NCBI RefSeq assembly: GCF_025140835.1
Contig: NZ_CP081153.1
Span: 2,604,001-2,668,000 of the forward strand
From: Aliiroseovarius sp. M344
Lineage (GTDB): Bacteria; Pseudomonadota; Alphaproteobacteria; Rhodobacterales; Rhodobacteraceae
DNA: 64,000 nucleotides
Direction of reading: 5' to 3'
This document shows positions 9,334-18,643 of this stretch, one piece after another; position 1 is the first letter of the stretch; each line of letters opens with the position of its first letter. The position numbers were made by a program, and so were the translations under genes. The notes beneath the pieces were generated by a model, which saw only the letters and a program-made list of their open reading frames with translations, was not told where the DNA came from and made no database searches.

Positions 9334-10025
9334 GCCACATTGTCATTCTGACCGGCGCGGGCATTTCCGCCGAAAGCGGGCTGGGCACGTTTCGCGACAA
9401 AGATGGGCTCTGGACAAAATACGACCTGAACGAGGTAGCGACCCCCGAAGGGTTTGCGCGTAACCCCGATCTCGTCCACGAATTTTACAACGCGCGCCGC
9501 GCCAATTGCCAAAATGCGCAACCAAACGCGGCACACACGGCGCTTGCGCATCTTCAGTCAACGTATTCTGGCCGCGTGACCATCATCACCCAGAACGTGG
9601 ATGACCTGCACGAACGCGGCGGTGCCTCGGACGTAATTCACATGCATGGTGAGCTGTTTGGCGCGCTGTGCGCCGCCTGCGATCACCGTTGGCCAGCGCC
9701 GTTTGAGATGTTGCCCGCAGACGCCTGCCCCGCGTGCAGGGCCGCTGCAACGCGCCCTGACATCGTTTGGTTCGGCGAGATGCCATACCGCATGGACGAA
9801 ATTTACCAGCACTTGTCAGGGGCCGACCTGTTTGTCGCCATCGGCACGTCTGGCAATGTTTATCCCGCTGCGGGCTTCGTCGCGGACGCGCGTGCGGTGG
9901 GTGTCGAGACGCTGGAACTTAATCTGGAACCGTCCGCCGTGGCTGGCACCTTCGATGCGGCACGTTTCGGACCGGCAACAGACGTGGTGCCACTGTGGGT
10001 CACTGAGGTTCTTCAGCAATCCTGA
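9330..10025 (+). CDS. cobB: NAD-dependent protein deacylase (class III sirtuin)
   Basis: A 231-residue sirtuin that removes acyl groups from lysine using NAD+. Visible are GAGISAESGLGTFRD (NAD binding), TQNVDDLH, catalytic His106 in HMHGEL, a four-Cys zinc site (114, 117, 133, 136) and Tyr53/Arg56 in FYNARR, the pair that marks class III enzymes preferring succinyl/malonyl lysine. It starts with GTG at 9330, overlapping the stop of the HxlR gene, with TGGAGG six bases upstream. Length is typical of bacterial CobB. Confidence 0.95.
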   Translation: MSHIVILTGAGISAESGLGTFRDKDGLWTKYDLNEVATPEGFARNPDLVHEFYNARRANCQNAQPNAAHTALAHLQSTYSGRVTIITQNVDDLHERGGASDVIHMHGELFGALCAACDHRWPAPFEMLPADACPACRAAATRPDIVWFGEMPYRMDEIYQHLSGADLFVAIGTSGNVYPAAGFVADARAVGVETLELNLEPSAVAGTFDAARFGPATDVVPLWVTEVLQQS

Positions 10026-10034
10026 CTGGTATGA

Positions 10035-10054
10035 CCGCACCTGTTTCGGTGCGG
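10035..10054 (+). terminator. hairpin downstream of cobB
   Basis: CCGCACC (10035-10041) and GGTGCGG (10048-10054) form a 7-bp stem with loop TGTTTC, ten bases after the stop codon. There is no T run, so it may act with Rho or only protect the 3' end. Confidence 0.45.
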
Positions 10055-10128
10055 CCAACCGGGGATGACGAGGCCCCAAAGGGCAATGGGAAGGGCTGGG
10101 ACGCAGATTAGCCCCTCCCCACCCAAAC

Positions 10129-10644
10129 TTAGTTCGTGGGGGTGGCGTCCTGTTTCATCTGGCCGCCCTTCATCTTGCCGTGCTGCATGCCGCCGCCCAT
10201 CGGGTTGCGGTTCAGATCGACCGGGATATCAACCGTCATTTCGCCAGCTTTCTCGAAAACAAGCGTGACGCTGATGGTGGAGCCATCCTCAAACGGCTGG
10301 TTCAGGCCCATGAACATCACATGGTCGCCACCACGCTGAAGCATGTGCATGCCGCCCGCTGCGACCGGGAAGCCTTCTTTGACCTCCATCATCTGCATGA
10401 CGCCCTCGGCGGTTTCCTTGTGCGTATGCAGTTCGACAAGTTTGGCCACATCCGATTTGGCGGCAATCAGGCGGTCATCTTCTTCGCCCTTGTTCATGAT
10501 CTCGAAAAAGGCAGCACCCGCCATCGCGTTCATACCTGCGGCACGCGCATAAGCGTCGTTGATCATGATATCGCCTTCCGCAAGAGCTGGAAGCGCGACC
10601 AATGAGGCCGCGGTTGCGGCAAGAATGGTTTTCATAGGGGACAT
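10129..10644 (-). CDS. periplasmic copper chaperone PCuA(C)
   Basis: A 171-residue secreted protein with a signal peptide ending ALA-EG near residue 22. The cupredoxin-like domain carries the PCuAC copper motif: His in ELHTH, Met in GVMQMM, and HVMFM. The C-terminal tail is rich in Met, His and Lys, which may bind extra Cu. PCuAC delivers Cu(I) to the CuA centre of cytochrome c oxidase. The first ATG at 10644 has AAAGGA eight bases upstream. It follows, 47 bases downstream, a DUF2946-like secreted gene in the same direction. Confidence 0.9.
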   Translation of the reverse strand: MSPMKTILAATAASLVALPALAEGDIMINDAYARAAGMNAMAGAAFFEIMNKGEEDDRLIAAKSDVAKLVELHTHKETAEGVMQMMEVKEGFPVAAGGMHMLQRGGDHVMFMGLNQPFEDGSTISVTLVFEKAGEMTVDIPVDLNRNPMGGGMQHGKMKGGQMKQDATPTN

Positions 10645-10691
10645 AGTCGTATTCCTTTGGTCCGTCGTTGAATTGAGCTGAAAAGTTGGAG

Positions 10692-11039
10692 TCAGACCAA
10701 TTCAGGGGGACCTCGGGCCGAAGGCGTAAGCTCGGTGCGGCCAATATGCGCTGTTGCATGTGCTGCAGCGAGTTGGATGACCAGACGTTCCTCTGGCATT
10801 TGCACAACAGGCAACGAGAACTCGGCGGCAAAAATCTGTGCGCCGTCCGGGCACAGATGCACGGTTTCGATGGGTTCGCCATCCGGGCCAACTGTCAGGA
10901 CCTTCATCCCGACGCCGGTACAGATGACCATCTCAATCGCACTGCCGACGTCCGGATTGTTGCCACGCGCATGCGCCAGCGAAAAGCTGGTGACGGTAAG
11001 CACAAGGGCTAGAACATATGCAAAGAATGTGCGCATCAT
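10692..11039 (-). CDS. secreted DUF2946-like protein
   Basis: A 115-residue protein with a signal peptide (cleavage near AHA-RG, residue 24). It has one Cys in MVICTGVG and one in HLCPDG, the spacing seen in DUF2946-like proteins that often sit beside copper genes. The gene immediately downstream encodes the copper chaperone PCuAC, and the 47-base gap suggests an operon for periplasmic copper handling. The second Cys of the usual CPxC pair is missing here (CPDG). No clear ribosome site precedes the double ATG. Confidence 0.65.
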   Translation of the reverse strand: MMRTFFAYVLALVLTVTSFSLAHARGNNPDVGSAIEMVICTGVGMKVLTVGPDGEPIETVHLCPDGAQIFAAEFSLPVVQMPEERLVIQLAAAHATAHIGRTELTPSARGPPELV

Positions 11040-11105
11040 GGGTCAAGAGCTATGCGCTCTTTCCACCCAGCACAAGCGACAAAAGGTATCAGTTGGCAAC
11101 ACGCG

Positions 11106-11139
11106 AAAACCGCCCGAAGCTGCGAAGCTTGGGCGGTTT
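11106..11139 (-). terminator. terminator of rpmB
   Basis: On the minus strand AAACCGCCC (11131-11139 complement) pairs with GGGCGGTTT (complement of 11107-11115), extended by a nearly perfect AAGCT/AGCTT inner stem, and is followed by TTTTCGC. It lies about 30 bases after the rpmB stop codon and has the form of an intrinsic terminator. Confidence 0.7.
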
Positions 11140-11169
11140 CAAACCGGTTGATCCGGGACGCGCGTGGGC

Positions 11170-11457
11170 TTAGGCGGCTGCCAGAGCTTTCGCGACTTCT
11201 TTCTTGACCTTCAGCGCGTTGGCCGACAGCTCAACGTCTTTGGCTTTCGCCAGATACGCATCCAGACCACCACGGTGATCGACTGAACGCAGCGCTGCTG
11301 CCGAAATGCGAAACTTGAACGCGCGGCCAAGTGCTTCGGACTGCAGCGTCACATCGTTCAGGTTTGGCAGAAACCGGCGGCGGGTTCTGTTTTTGGCGTG
11401 GCTGACATTGTTGCCAGTCATCGGGCCTTTTCCGGTCAGTTCGCAAACGCGCGACAT
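11170..11457 (-). CDS. rpmB: 50S ribosomal protein L28
   Basis: A 95-residue basic protein of the L28 family: [33 protein letters not shown] and [18 protein letters not shown]. The start at 11457 is preceded by AAGGA eight bases upstream; the frame is open to 11520 without ribosome site. The Cys-pair zinc motif of some L28 proteins is reduced to a single Cys. It is monocistronic and ends at an intrinsic terminator. Confidence 0.97.
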   Translation of the reverse strand: MSRVCELTGKGPMTGNNVSHAKNRTRRRFLPNLNDVTLQSEALGRAFKFRISAAALRSVDHRGGLDAYLAKAKDVELSANALKVKKEVAKALAAA

Positions 11458-11712
11458 GGTTTTTTCCTTGCTCTCTCGGGCCAGATTGGTGAGGTTTTCT
11501 GCGCGCCCTCGCGCACTCACGTCCAGCCGGTCAATACAAACGGGCGCCGCAATGGCAGCGCCCCAAATTCCGTCCGCGGTGAATAGACGTGATTCAAAGG
11601 CACGTCAAGTGAGTCGGGCGCAGAAGTTCAGGCGCTGACAACGGGCCAGCATTACGGATCGGATAAGCGCTTTTTGCTTGGCAGGCAAGGGCAATCCATG
11701 GGTTGGATCGGC

Positions 11713-12240
11713 TTACTCAGATGCCTCGACCGTCCCTCCTGCAGAGGCAAATCGACCTTCGGACCAGCTGTAGGCCCCGAAGCACGGTTCATAGCCCGAA
11801 CCACCACAATTGGTTCCGTGTTCCGCTAGCAAAAAGATCGACCGGTCACCAAATGACGTGGTGATATTGCCTTCGCCGAGAAACTCGAAGCGTTGATAGC
11901 CGTGCTCGGCCTGCGGTGAGGAAACGAAGACCACAATCAACCGCCCTCCACTGCCGCTATTGAACGACGCCATCGAGGAACAGGTATAGACGCCCGTATC
12001 AAGGATCGGGTCTGTGATTCCGTCGCCATTGAAATCGGCAACCGTCTGCAACCCCCCCTGATTGATCTCTAAGCTGCCATCCTCGAACTCTGCACAATCT
12101 GCGGCCATCTTGGCCTCAAAGGATTCAAGAGCAGGTGCAAATGCCGTTGTCCGGTTCTCGCCCGGTGTTTGTTGCGCCATGGTCGCAGAGGCGGCGGACA
12201 AGGTGGCGGCGAAGGCTAGGATCGACAGGCGTAGAGACAT
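11713..12240 (-). CDS. hypothetical periplasmic protein
   Basis: A 175-residue protein with a signal peptide (cleavage near TMA-QQ, residue 23). The middle has a DFNGDGITD segment like the calcium-binding loops of FG-GAP/VCBS-type repeats, but only once. Six Cys in the mature part (AADCAEF, YTCSS, TNCGG, EPCFG) could form disulphides. The start at 12240 follows AAAGGG and was preferred over the frame reaching 12261. Not assigned to a family. It is a lone gene between rpmB and a methyltransferase. Confidence 0.65.
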   Translation of the reverse strand: MSLRLSILAFAATLSAASATMAQQTPGENRTTAFAPALESFEAKMAADCAEFEDGSLEINQGGLQTVADFNGDGITDPILDTGVYTCSSMASFNSGSGGRLIVVFVSSPQAEHGYQRFEFLGEGNITTSFGDRSIFLLAEHGTNCGGSGYEPCFGAYSWSEGRFASAGGTVEASE

Positions 12241-12346
12241 TTGAAAACCCTTTCGAGGCACTTTTCGACCTCAGGCAGTTAGGTAGCGAGGGAGCGGTTA
12301 TTAAGGGGGCAGCAGGTTTCTAGTAAGAGTTAGCCCTAAGTTATCG

Positions 12347-12859
12347 TCAGGATCGACTAATGAACAGGTAACCCAACTTGCCAAATTCTGCCGTCCATTC
12401 GAATTTATGTGCGGCAAAAATATCTACAAAAGCTTTGATGTTCGATACCTCATCTGCGATCAAAACCCAGCCGCTGTCTTTCACATGATCAAGCAGCTTC
12501 GTCAAAACGGCAAGCCGCGATGGTTTCGGCAGCATGTGCAATGTTCGGTCAATCAAAATGACATCGAAATCACCTTCGGGCACGTAAGCTTCAATATCTG
12601 CAACGACACCTTGGACATCCAAGTTTTCCTGCTTGGCCGACGCATTAAGATCACGGATGCCGCTTGGCGATATGTCTACACCAACGACGCTGTGGCCATG
12701 CCTCGCGATGAACAAGGCGTCTCGCCCTTGCCCGCACCCCACATCCAGAATTCTAGCGCGCTTGTTCTCATATCGATCAAAGAATTCAACAAAGACTGCC
12801 GTTGGTTTTCCAAGAGCGTCATGGGTTTCACGATAGAGTTTGTCATAGTCATAAGCCAT
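12347..12859 (-). CDS. SAM-dependent methyltransferase, TehB-like
   Basis: A 170-residue class I methyltransferase. The SAM-binding motif I is ILDVGCGQGRDALFIARHGHSVVGVDIS, followed by motif II (FDVILIDRTLHML) and a short C-terminal part. The beginning resembles TehB-type enzymes, which act on small substrates. The ATG at 12859 was chosen; a GTG three codons earlier (12868) is equally possible and neither has a good ribosome site. Base composition is somewhat more AT-rich than the neighbours. The substrate is unknown. Confidence 0.8.
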   Translation of the reverse strand: MAYDYDKLYRETHDALGKPTAVFVEFFDRYENKRARILDVGCGQGRDALFIARHGHSVVGVDISPSGIRDLNASAKQENLDVQGVVADIEAYVPEGDFDVILIDRTLHMLPKPSRLAVLTKLLDHVKDSGWVLIADEVSNIKAFVDIFAAHKFEWTAEFGKLGYLFISRS

Positions 12860-12983
12860 AAGCGCCACAGTATTGTGCTGGCTTCAAAATGACTAAGTGA
12901 AATATTTCGTGAAGGGTTGCTAAGCCGCCACCTCCCGCTTCCGATCAGCAAGCAGGGGGCTAGGATGACCGATCACGCCCGCA

Positions 12984-14813
12984 TCAATCCTCGCCCAGGA
13001 ACCCACCTGATTGACGCTCCCACAGACCCGCATAGGTGCCGCCCTGCGCCAGCAAGGCGTCGTGACTGCCGGTTTCGATGATCCGGCCTTCATCCAGCAC
13101 GACGATCCGGTCCATCTGGGCGATGGTGGACAGGCGGTGAGCGATGGCGATCACGGTCTTGCCCTCCATCATGCCATAAAGCGTTTTCTGGATGGCGGCT
13201 TCAACCTCGCTGTCCAGCGCCGATGTCGCCTCGTCCAACACAAGGATCGGGGCATCCTTCAGCATCACCCGCGCTATGGCGACCCGCTGACGTTGCCCGC
13301 CTGACAGTTTCACGCCACGCTCGCCCACATGCGCGTCATATCCGCGGCGACCTTGCGGGTCTTCAAGCGTCTGAATGAACTCATGCGCTTCGGCACGCTT
13401 GGCGGCCGCAATCATTTGCGCTTCGGTTGCGTCCGGGCGCCCGTAAAGGATGTTGGCCCGAACCGAGCGGTGCAAAAGGCTGCTGTCCTGTGTCACCATT
13501 CCGATCTGCGCGCGCAGACTGTCCTGCGTAACATCGGTCACGTCCTGCCCGTCGATCAGGATTTGCCCTCCTTCAGGGTCGCGAAACCGCATCAGCAGGT
13601 TCACAAGGCTGGATTTGCCCGCACCTGACCGTCCGACCAAGCCGACTTTCTCGCCTGGTTGCACTGTTAGCGATACATCTTCCAGCCCGCCGGACCCCTT
13701 GCCGTAGTGGTGGGTGAGGCTAACAAAGGTGATCTTGCCATCCTCGATGAGAAGGTCTTTGGCGCCTTGGGCATCCTTGAGTTCATGCGCGACCGCGATC
13801 GACCGCAAGCCTTCGCGGATCACGCCCATATGTTCAAACAGGCGGATCGTGACCCACATGATCCAGCCGGACATCCCGTTCAGGCGCACCACAAGGGCCG
13901 AGGCTGCGGCAACTTCGCCCACCGAAACCTCGCCCAAGGTCCACAACCAGACAGCCGCGCCCAGAACACCGACAATCAGCAAGCCGTTCAGAAGGTTCAG
14001 CCCGAAGCTCAGCTCGGTCATCAGGCGCAGAAAGCGTTGGAATCGCAGACGCAACCGTTTGAGCGACGACAGAACATAGCGTTCCTCGCCCGCCCCTTGC
14101 GAAAACAATTTCACGCTTTCGATATTGGCATAGGCGTCCACGATCCGACCCGTGACCAAGGACCGCGCATCGGACCATTTCTCGGACGCGACCGACACAC
14201 GCTTGGCGATGTAACGCACATAGAGCACATAGAATATCAGCCAAATGCCAAGCGGCAGCGCCAGACGAATATCGACCTGCCCAAGGATCACCATCGCGCT
14301 GAGCACATAGGTGGTCGCGTAGAAGATGCCTTCGAAGAACATATAGGTGCTGTCTTCGACCGCTGGTCCAAGCTGCATCACCCGGTTGGACAACCGCCCG
14401 GCAAAGTCGTTCTGGAAGAACCCCAGGGACTGACCCAACAGGTGGCGGTGGGCACGCCAACGCACTTGTTCCTGCATGTTGCCCGCCAGGGTTTGCTCCA
14501 GAAAAAACCGGTTCAGTGTGATCGCCAGAGGCCTGAGGAAAATGATCAGCACCGCTGCAACCAACAGCTCGACACCATTGGTGGCCCAGAAGCTTTCTGG
14601 TGTGGTCAGGTTCATCAAATCAACGACCCGCCCGGTATAGAAGATAAGACCCGTTTCAATCAGCGCCACCAACACACCCGTCAGCGCCATCCAGATCATC
14701 CACTTCCGGAAAGGTCCGAACTGCGATTTAAAGAATGGCCACAGAGTTTTGGGCGGCGTGCCCATATCGTGCGGGGCAAACGGGTCAACGAGATTTTCGA
14801 AAAAACGATACAT
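12984..14813 (-). CDS. ABC exporter, fused permease and ATPase
   Basis: A 609-residue half-transporter of the MsbA/MdlB-like multidrug and lipid exporter type. The N-terminal membrane domain has six helices in about residues 40-330. The C-terminal ATPase has Walker A GRSGAGKSS, signature LSGGQ, Walker B ILVLDEATSALD and the H-loop IAHRLST. It would work as a homodimer, as no partner gene is adjacent. The start at 14813 has GGAG eight bases upstream; the frame is open to 14873. Substrate cannot be predicted. Confidence 0.93.
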   Translation of the reverse strand: MYRFFENLVDPFAPHDMGTPPKTLWPFFKSQFGPFRKWMIWMALTGVLVALIETGLIFYTGRVVDLMNLTTPESFWATNGVELLVAAVLIIFLRPLAITLNRFFLEQTLAGNMQEQVRWRAHRHLLGQSLGFFQNDFAGRLSNRVMQLGPAVEDSTYMFFEGIFYATTYVLSAMVILGQVDIRLALPLGIWLIFYVLYVRYIAKRVSVASEKWSDARSLVTGRIVDAYANIESVKLFSQGAGEERYVLSSLKRLRLRFQRFLRLMTELSFGLNLLNGLLIVGVLGAAVWLWTLGEVSVGEVAAASALVVRLNGMSGWIMWVTIRLFEHMGVIREGLRSIAVAHELKDAQGAKDLLIEDGKITFVSLTHHYGKGSGGLEDVSLTVQPGEKVGLVGRSGAGKSSLVNLLMRFRDPEGGQILIDGQDVTDVTQDSLRAQIGMVTQDSSLLHRSVRANILYGRPDATEAQMIAAAKRAEAHEFIQTLEDPQGRRGYDAHVGERGVKLSGGQRQRVAIARVMLKDAPILVLDEATSALDSEVEAAIQKTLYGMMEGKTVIAIAHRLSTIAQMDRIVVLDEGRIIETGSHDALLAQGGTYAGLWERQSGGFLGED

Positions 14814-14948
14814 GAAGGCGCTCCGTGCGCTTATGGAATAGAGATGTAATGGACGGGGCTGACGACAGCCCATCAGGACCGCGACTTACGCTTGAATTGG
14901 GGTCCTGAAATTTCGCATCCGGCATCTCTCCTTCATGTTCTGAGAGGA

Positions 14949-14968
14949 CGCTAACGCAGATGTTAGCG
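14949..14968. promoter_or_regulatory. palindrome upstream of the ABC exporter
   Basis: CGCTAAC (14949-14955) and GTTAGCG (14962-14968) form a perfect inverted repeat with a 6-base centre, about 140 bases before the exporter start. It could be an operator; the related half-site GCGCTAA also occurs at 16124 and in a perfect TAGCGC-AG-GCGCTA palindrome at 19294-19307. No protein can be named. Confidence 0.35.
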
Positions 14969-15006
14969 CCGATCAACCCCCCGGCAATCTGGGCGGCAGT
15001 TGATCA

Positions 15007-15065
15007 AGGGGCGCTGCCCCTCGCGGCGGGGCCGCTCACCCCGGGATATTTGCGGCCAGAAGAGG
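15007..15065 (+). repeat. dispersed intergenic element, copy 1
   Basis: A hairpin AGGGGC-GCT-GCCCCT (15007-15021) is followed by the motif CCCCGGGATATTTGCGGCCA and AGAAGAGG (15039-15065). The same order and nearly the same motif occur at 20866-20935 on the other strand. It fills most of the space after the meaB stop codon. Confidence 0.6.
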
Positions 15066-15077
15066 CCGGGTGCGGGA

Positions 15078-16064
15078 TTATTCGTCGCAGGCCGGGCGGA
15101 TATGAGCAAGAATGTCTTCTGCTGCACGGGCGGCCGAGATTTGGCCAGCGGCAACTTGGTCGCCCAAGGCATTGATCCGACGCTTTGTTTCTGACTGGCC
15201 AAGAATGGACAAAAGCCCGATGCGCACGTCTTCTTCGAACCAGTGGCGCGCCTGCTGTGCGCGGCGCTTGTCCCAATGCCCTTCGGTCCGGCGCCAATCG
15301 ACGAGTTCTGCCATCGTGTCCCAGGCCTCTGGCAACCCGTCTTGGGTCACCGCTGACACCATCATGGCCTTGGGAAAGCCTTCCGGATCATAGACACGTT
15401 TTCGCAAAAGCCGTAGCGCCCCCGCGTAGTCTGCGCAGGTTCGCATCGCGGAGGGCTTCAGATCGCCGTCAGCTTTATTGACCAGGATAAGATCGGCAAT
15501 CTCCATGATGCCGCGTTTCACGCCCTGCAGCTCGTCCCCGCCAGCAGGTGCGAGCAGCAGCAAAAACAGGTCGGACATTTCCGCAACCATCGTTTCTGAT
15601 TGTCCAACGCCGACGGTTTCAATCAAGACAATTTCAAAACCTGCAGCCTCGCATAGCGCCACCGCTTCGCGGGTGCGACGCGCCACACCACCCAGTTGCG
15701 ACTGAGAGGGAGACGGGCGAATAAACGCGTTTTGCTCGCGGCTCAGGCGTTCCATCCGGGTTTTGTCGCCAAGGATGGACCCGCCAGACCGGGCCGAACT
15801 AGGGTCAACTGCAAGCACCGCAACCCTAAGACCCTTTGCAATCAGGAACATGCCGAAGGCTTCGATGAAGGTCGATTTGCCGACACCCGGCGTGCCTGAC
15901 AAGCCAATGCGCAAAGCCTGACGTCCAGCCGGGGCCAACTGATCCAGCAGCTCGCCCGCCTGCTTTCGGTGATCGGCACGGCCGCTTTCCACCAGTGTGA
16001 TCGCACGTGCCAAAGCCCGCCGCTCGCCTGCGGCCACCCGATTTGCCAGATCCTGAATGTCCAT
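15078..16064 (-). CDS. meaB: MeaB/ArgK-type G3E GTPase
   Basis: A 328-residue P-loop GTPase of the MeaB (ArgK) family, which guards and reloads adenosylcobalamin in methylmalonyl-CoA mutase. Motifs: Walker A GTPGVGKST (57-65), AVDPSSARSGGSILGDKTRM, ETVGVGQSE switch and NKAD. The start at 16064 has GGAGG six bases upstream; the open frame to 16325 has no such site. The mutase genes are not in the window, but methylmalonyl-CoA epimerase is at 37251. Divergent from hrpB. Confidence 0.93.
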   Translation of the reverse strand: MDIQDLANRVAAGERRALARAITLVESGRADHRKQAGELLDQLAPAGRQALRIGLSGTPGVGKSTFIEAFGMFLIAKGLRVAVLAVDPSSARSGGSILGDKTRMERLSREQNAFIRPSPSQSQLGGVARRTREAVALCEAAGFEIVLIETVGVGQSETMVAEMSDLFLLLLAPAGGDELQGVKRGIMEIADLILVNKADGDLKPSAMRTCADYAGALRLLRKRVYDPEGFPKAMMVSAVTQDGLPEAWDTMAELVDWRRTEGHWDKRRAQQARHWFEEDVRIGLLSILGQSETKRRINALGDQVAAGQISAARAAEDILAHIRPACDE

Positions 16065-16189
16065 CTCGCCTCCAACTTTCGCACTGTCATGCCGCGCGAC
16101 ACGCGGTCTGTCCAGAGGCCCAGCGCTAACAGTGGGCAAACAAGCAGCTAGCATCTGGACCCAGACCGGTTGAAACCCGATAAGAGGGC

Positions 16190-18643
16190 ATGCACAGCGA
16201 TCTGCCCATCCATGACGCCCTTCCCGCCCTTCTGACCGCTTTGCGGGACGCGGGGCGCGCGGTGTTGATGGCACCGCCGGGGGCAGGCAAAACCACTGTC
16301 GTACCGCTGGCAATGCTTGAGGCACGCGTTTTCAGCGGCAAGCTTGTCATGTTGGAACCGCGTCGTCTGGCTGCGCGCGCCGCTGCCGAACGCATGGCGC
16401 AAACACTGGGTGAAGCTGTTGGGGACACCGTCGGATATCGCATTCGCGGGGAAGCAAAGACCAGCAAAGCCACCCGGATCGAGGTTGTGACCGAAGGCAT
16501 CCTGACCCGAATGCTGCAATCTGATCCGTCGCTGGTTGGAATCGGCGCGGTGATTTTTGACGAATTTCACGAACGGTCCCTGAACGCGGATCTTGGCCTT
16601 GCCCTGACCTGGGAGGCCATGCAGGCGCTGCGCGAGGATTTGCAACTGGTCGTCATGTCCGCCACCCTGGACGCAGATCCGGTTGCAGATCTGCTGGACG
16701 CGGCGCCCATTGTTCGCTCGGACGGGCGTGCCTTTGCGGTAGAAACCCGGCACCTGCCCGCCCCTTTGCCCAAAACAGCGCGCCTGCCCGACGCAACCGC
16801 GACGCTGGTGCGGCAAGCTGTTGAGGAAACCGAGGGCGGCATTCTGGTCTTTTTGCCCGGCGAGGGCGAAATCCGTCGGACTGAGGCGGCACTTGGCCCT
16901 CATCTGCCAGCGGATTGCCACCTTCATCCCTTGTTCGGCGCGATGGATTTTGCAGCCCAGCGCGCCGCGATCGCCCCGGCCAGGTCGGGGCGCAAAATCG
17001 TTCTGGCCACATCCATTGCAGAGACGTCCCTGACCATTCAGGACATTCGCGTCGTCGTTGATGCTGGCCAAGCGCGGCGCGCCCGGTTTGATCCCGGATC
17101 GGGCATGTCGCGTCTGGTCACAGAGCGCGTGTCAAAGGCCGAGGCCGAGCAGCGCCGGGGGCGTGCCGGTCGCGTTGCTGAAGGCGTCTGTTACCGGCTG
17201 TGGACCAAAGGCGAAGAGGGCGGGTTGCCCCCGTATCCGCCAGCCGAGATCGAAACCGCCGATCTAGCACCGCTGGCTTTGGAGCTTGCGGTTTGGGGAT
17301 CGCCGGATGGGAGCGACCTTTCCTTTCTGACACCACCCAACGCGGGCGTGCTGGCCGAGGCCCAGACGCTTTTGCTTGCGCTTGGTGCGCTGGATGGCGC
17401 AGGCCGTATCACGCCACACGGCAGAACCTTAGCCCGGTTGCCCATGCACCCGCGCCTTGGGCACATGCTGGCAACTGCAGGACCAGATGCCGCTGACCTC
17501 GCAGCCCTGTGGGGTGAGCGAGATCCGCTGCCGCGACATGCGCCGAACGACCTATCCCTTAGGCTGGACGCCATTCGCGACCCGAAATTATTCGAGGCGC
17601 GGCGCGGCATTTCACCCAACAGGGGTGTGATCGAACGCATCCTGTCCGAGGCACGCCGACTTCGCAAACTTGTGACGCCGACTGACCGCACGCTCAGTGA
17701 CGCCCAAATGGCCGCTTTGGCTTATCCTGATCGCGTGGGGCTTAGGCGCTCGGGCGATGCCCCTCGATTTGTTCTGTCTGGTGGCAAAGGCGCGGTGATG
17801 GACGCGCATGACCCACTCGCAAATGCCCGGCTGATCGTCGCGACCGACACCGATGGCAACCCGCGCGAGGCTCGGATCCGGCAAGCCATCCAGATTGGCG
17901 AAGGTGAACTGCGCGAGATGTTTGCCGATCAAATCGCCTGGGTCGACCACTGCGCATGGTCCAAACGGGACGGACGTGTCGTCGCCCGAAGGCTGGAACA
18001 GCTGGGCGCTGTGGTACTGGACGACCGCATGTGGAAGGACGCGCCAGAACAGGACGTGGCCCGCGCCATGTTGGATGGCATTCGCGAATTGGGTTTGCGC
18101 CCTTCTGACGCGTCGCGCAGGTTCATCGCACGGGTCGAGCTGTTGCGGGCAGGTGGTGTCGCCCTGCCGGACATGTCCGATCCCGCCCTTCTGGATACTC
18201 TGGACGATTGGCTGTTGCCGCACATCTCGGGCGTTAAGACAGCCACCGAATGGAAACGCTTTGACCTGCTGGATGCCCTGCGCGCCCGACTGGACTGGTC
18301 GCAAATGGCGCAGCTTGATCGCGATGCACCCGCCCATTTCACGACACCGATGGGTCGTAAAACACCGATCGACTATTCTGGCGACACGCCCGAAATCAGC
18401 CTGCGCTTGCAAGAGATGTTTGGCACGACACACCACCCGATGATTGGCAAAACGCCTTTGCGCGTCACGCTGTTGTCGCCCGCGCAACGCCCGGTGCAGA
18501 CCACGACCGATATTCCGAATTTCTGGGCCACAAGCTATCAGGATGTGCGCAAAGACATGCGCGGACGTTATCCAAAACACCCCTGGCCCGAAGATCCAAC
18601 ACAGGCCAATCCAACCCTACGGGCGAAACCGCGCAACGGCTGA
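16190..18643 (+). CDS. hrpB: ATP-dependent helicase HrpB
   Basis: An 817-residue DExH-box helicase. Motif I is APPGAGKTT (about 28-36), motif II DEFHERS (124-130), motif III SATLD, followed by the helicase C domain (QRRGRAGR, motif VI), HA2 and the HrpB-specific C-terminal region. Full length for the family. The RNA target of HrpB is not established. AGAGG lies just upstream of the ATG. It is divergent from meaB with 125 bases between. Confidence 0.95.
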   Translation: MHSDLPIHDALPALLTALRDAGRAVLMAPPGAGKTTVVPLAMLEARVFSGKLVMLEPRRLAARAAAERMAQTLGEAVGDTVGYRIRGEAKTSKATRIEVVTEGILTRMLQSDPSLVGIGAVIFDEFHERSLNADLGLALTWEAMQALREDLQLVVMSATLDADPVADLLDAAPIVRSDGRAFAVETRHLPAPLPKTARLPDATATLVRQAVEETEGGILVFLPGEGEIRRTEAALGPHLPADCHLHPLFGAMDFAAQRAAIAPARSGRKIVLATSIAETSLTIQDIRVVVDAGQARRARFDPGSGMSRLVTERVSKAEAEQRRGRAGRVAEGVCYRLWTKGEEGGLPPYPPAEIETADLAPLALELAVWGSPDGSDLSFLTPPNAGVLAEAQTLLLALGALDGAGRITPHGRTLARLPMHPRLGHMLATAGPDAADLAALWGERDPLPRHAPNDLSLRLDAIRDPKLFEARRGISPNRGVIERILSEARRLRKLVTPTDRTLSDAQMAALAYPDRVGLRRSGDAPRFVLSGGKGAVMDAHDPLANARLIVATDTDGNPREARIRQAIQIGEGELREMFADQIAWVDHCAWSKRDGRVVARRLEQLGAVVLDDRMWKDAPEQDVARAMLDGIRELGLRPSDASRRFIARVELLRAGGVALPDMSDPALLDTLDDWLLPHISGVKTATEWKRFDLLDALRARLDWSQMAQLDRDAPAHFTTPMGRKTPIDYSGDTPEISLRLQEMFGTTHHPMIGKTPLRVTLLSPAQRPVQTTTDIPNFWATSYQDVRKDMRGRYPKHPWPEDPTQANPTLRAKPRNG

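Noticed and set aside
13707..14849. Open frame of 380 codons on the plus strand opposite the ABC exporter
   Set aside because: Mirror of conserved ABC exporter codons; rich in Gln, His and Arg as expected for an antisense frame.
17612..18580. Open frame of 322 codons on the minus strand opposite hrpB
   Set aside because: Antisense to the conserved helicase; no domain or start signal.
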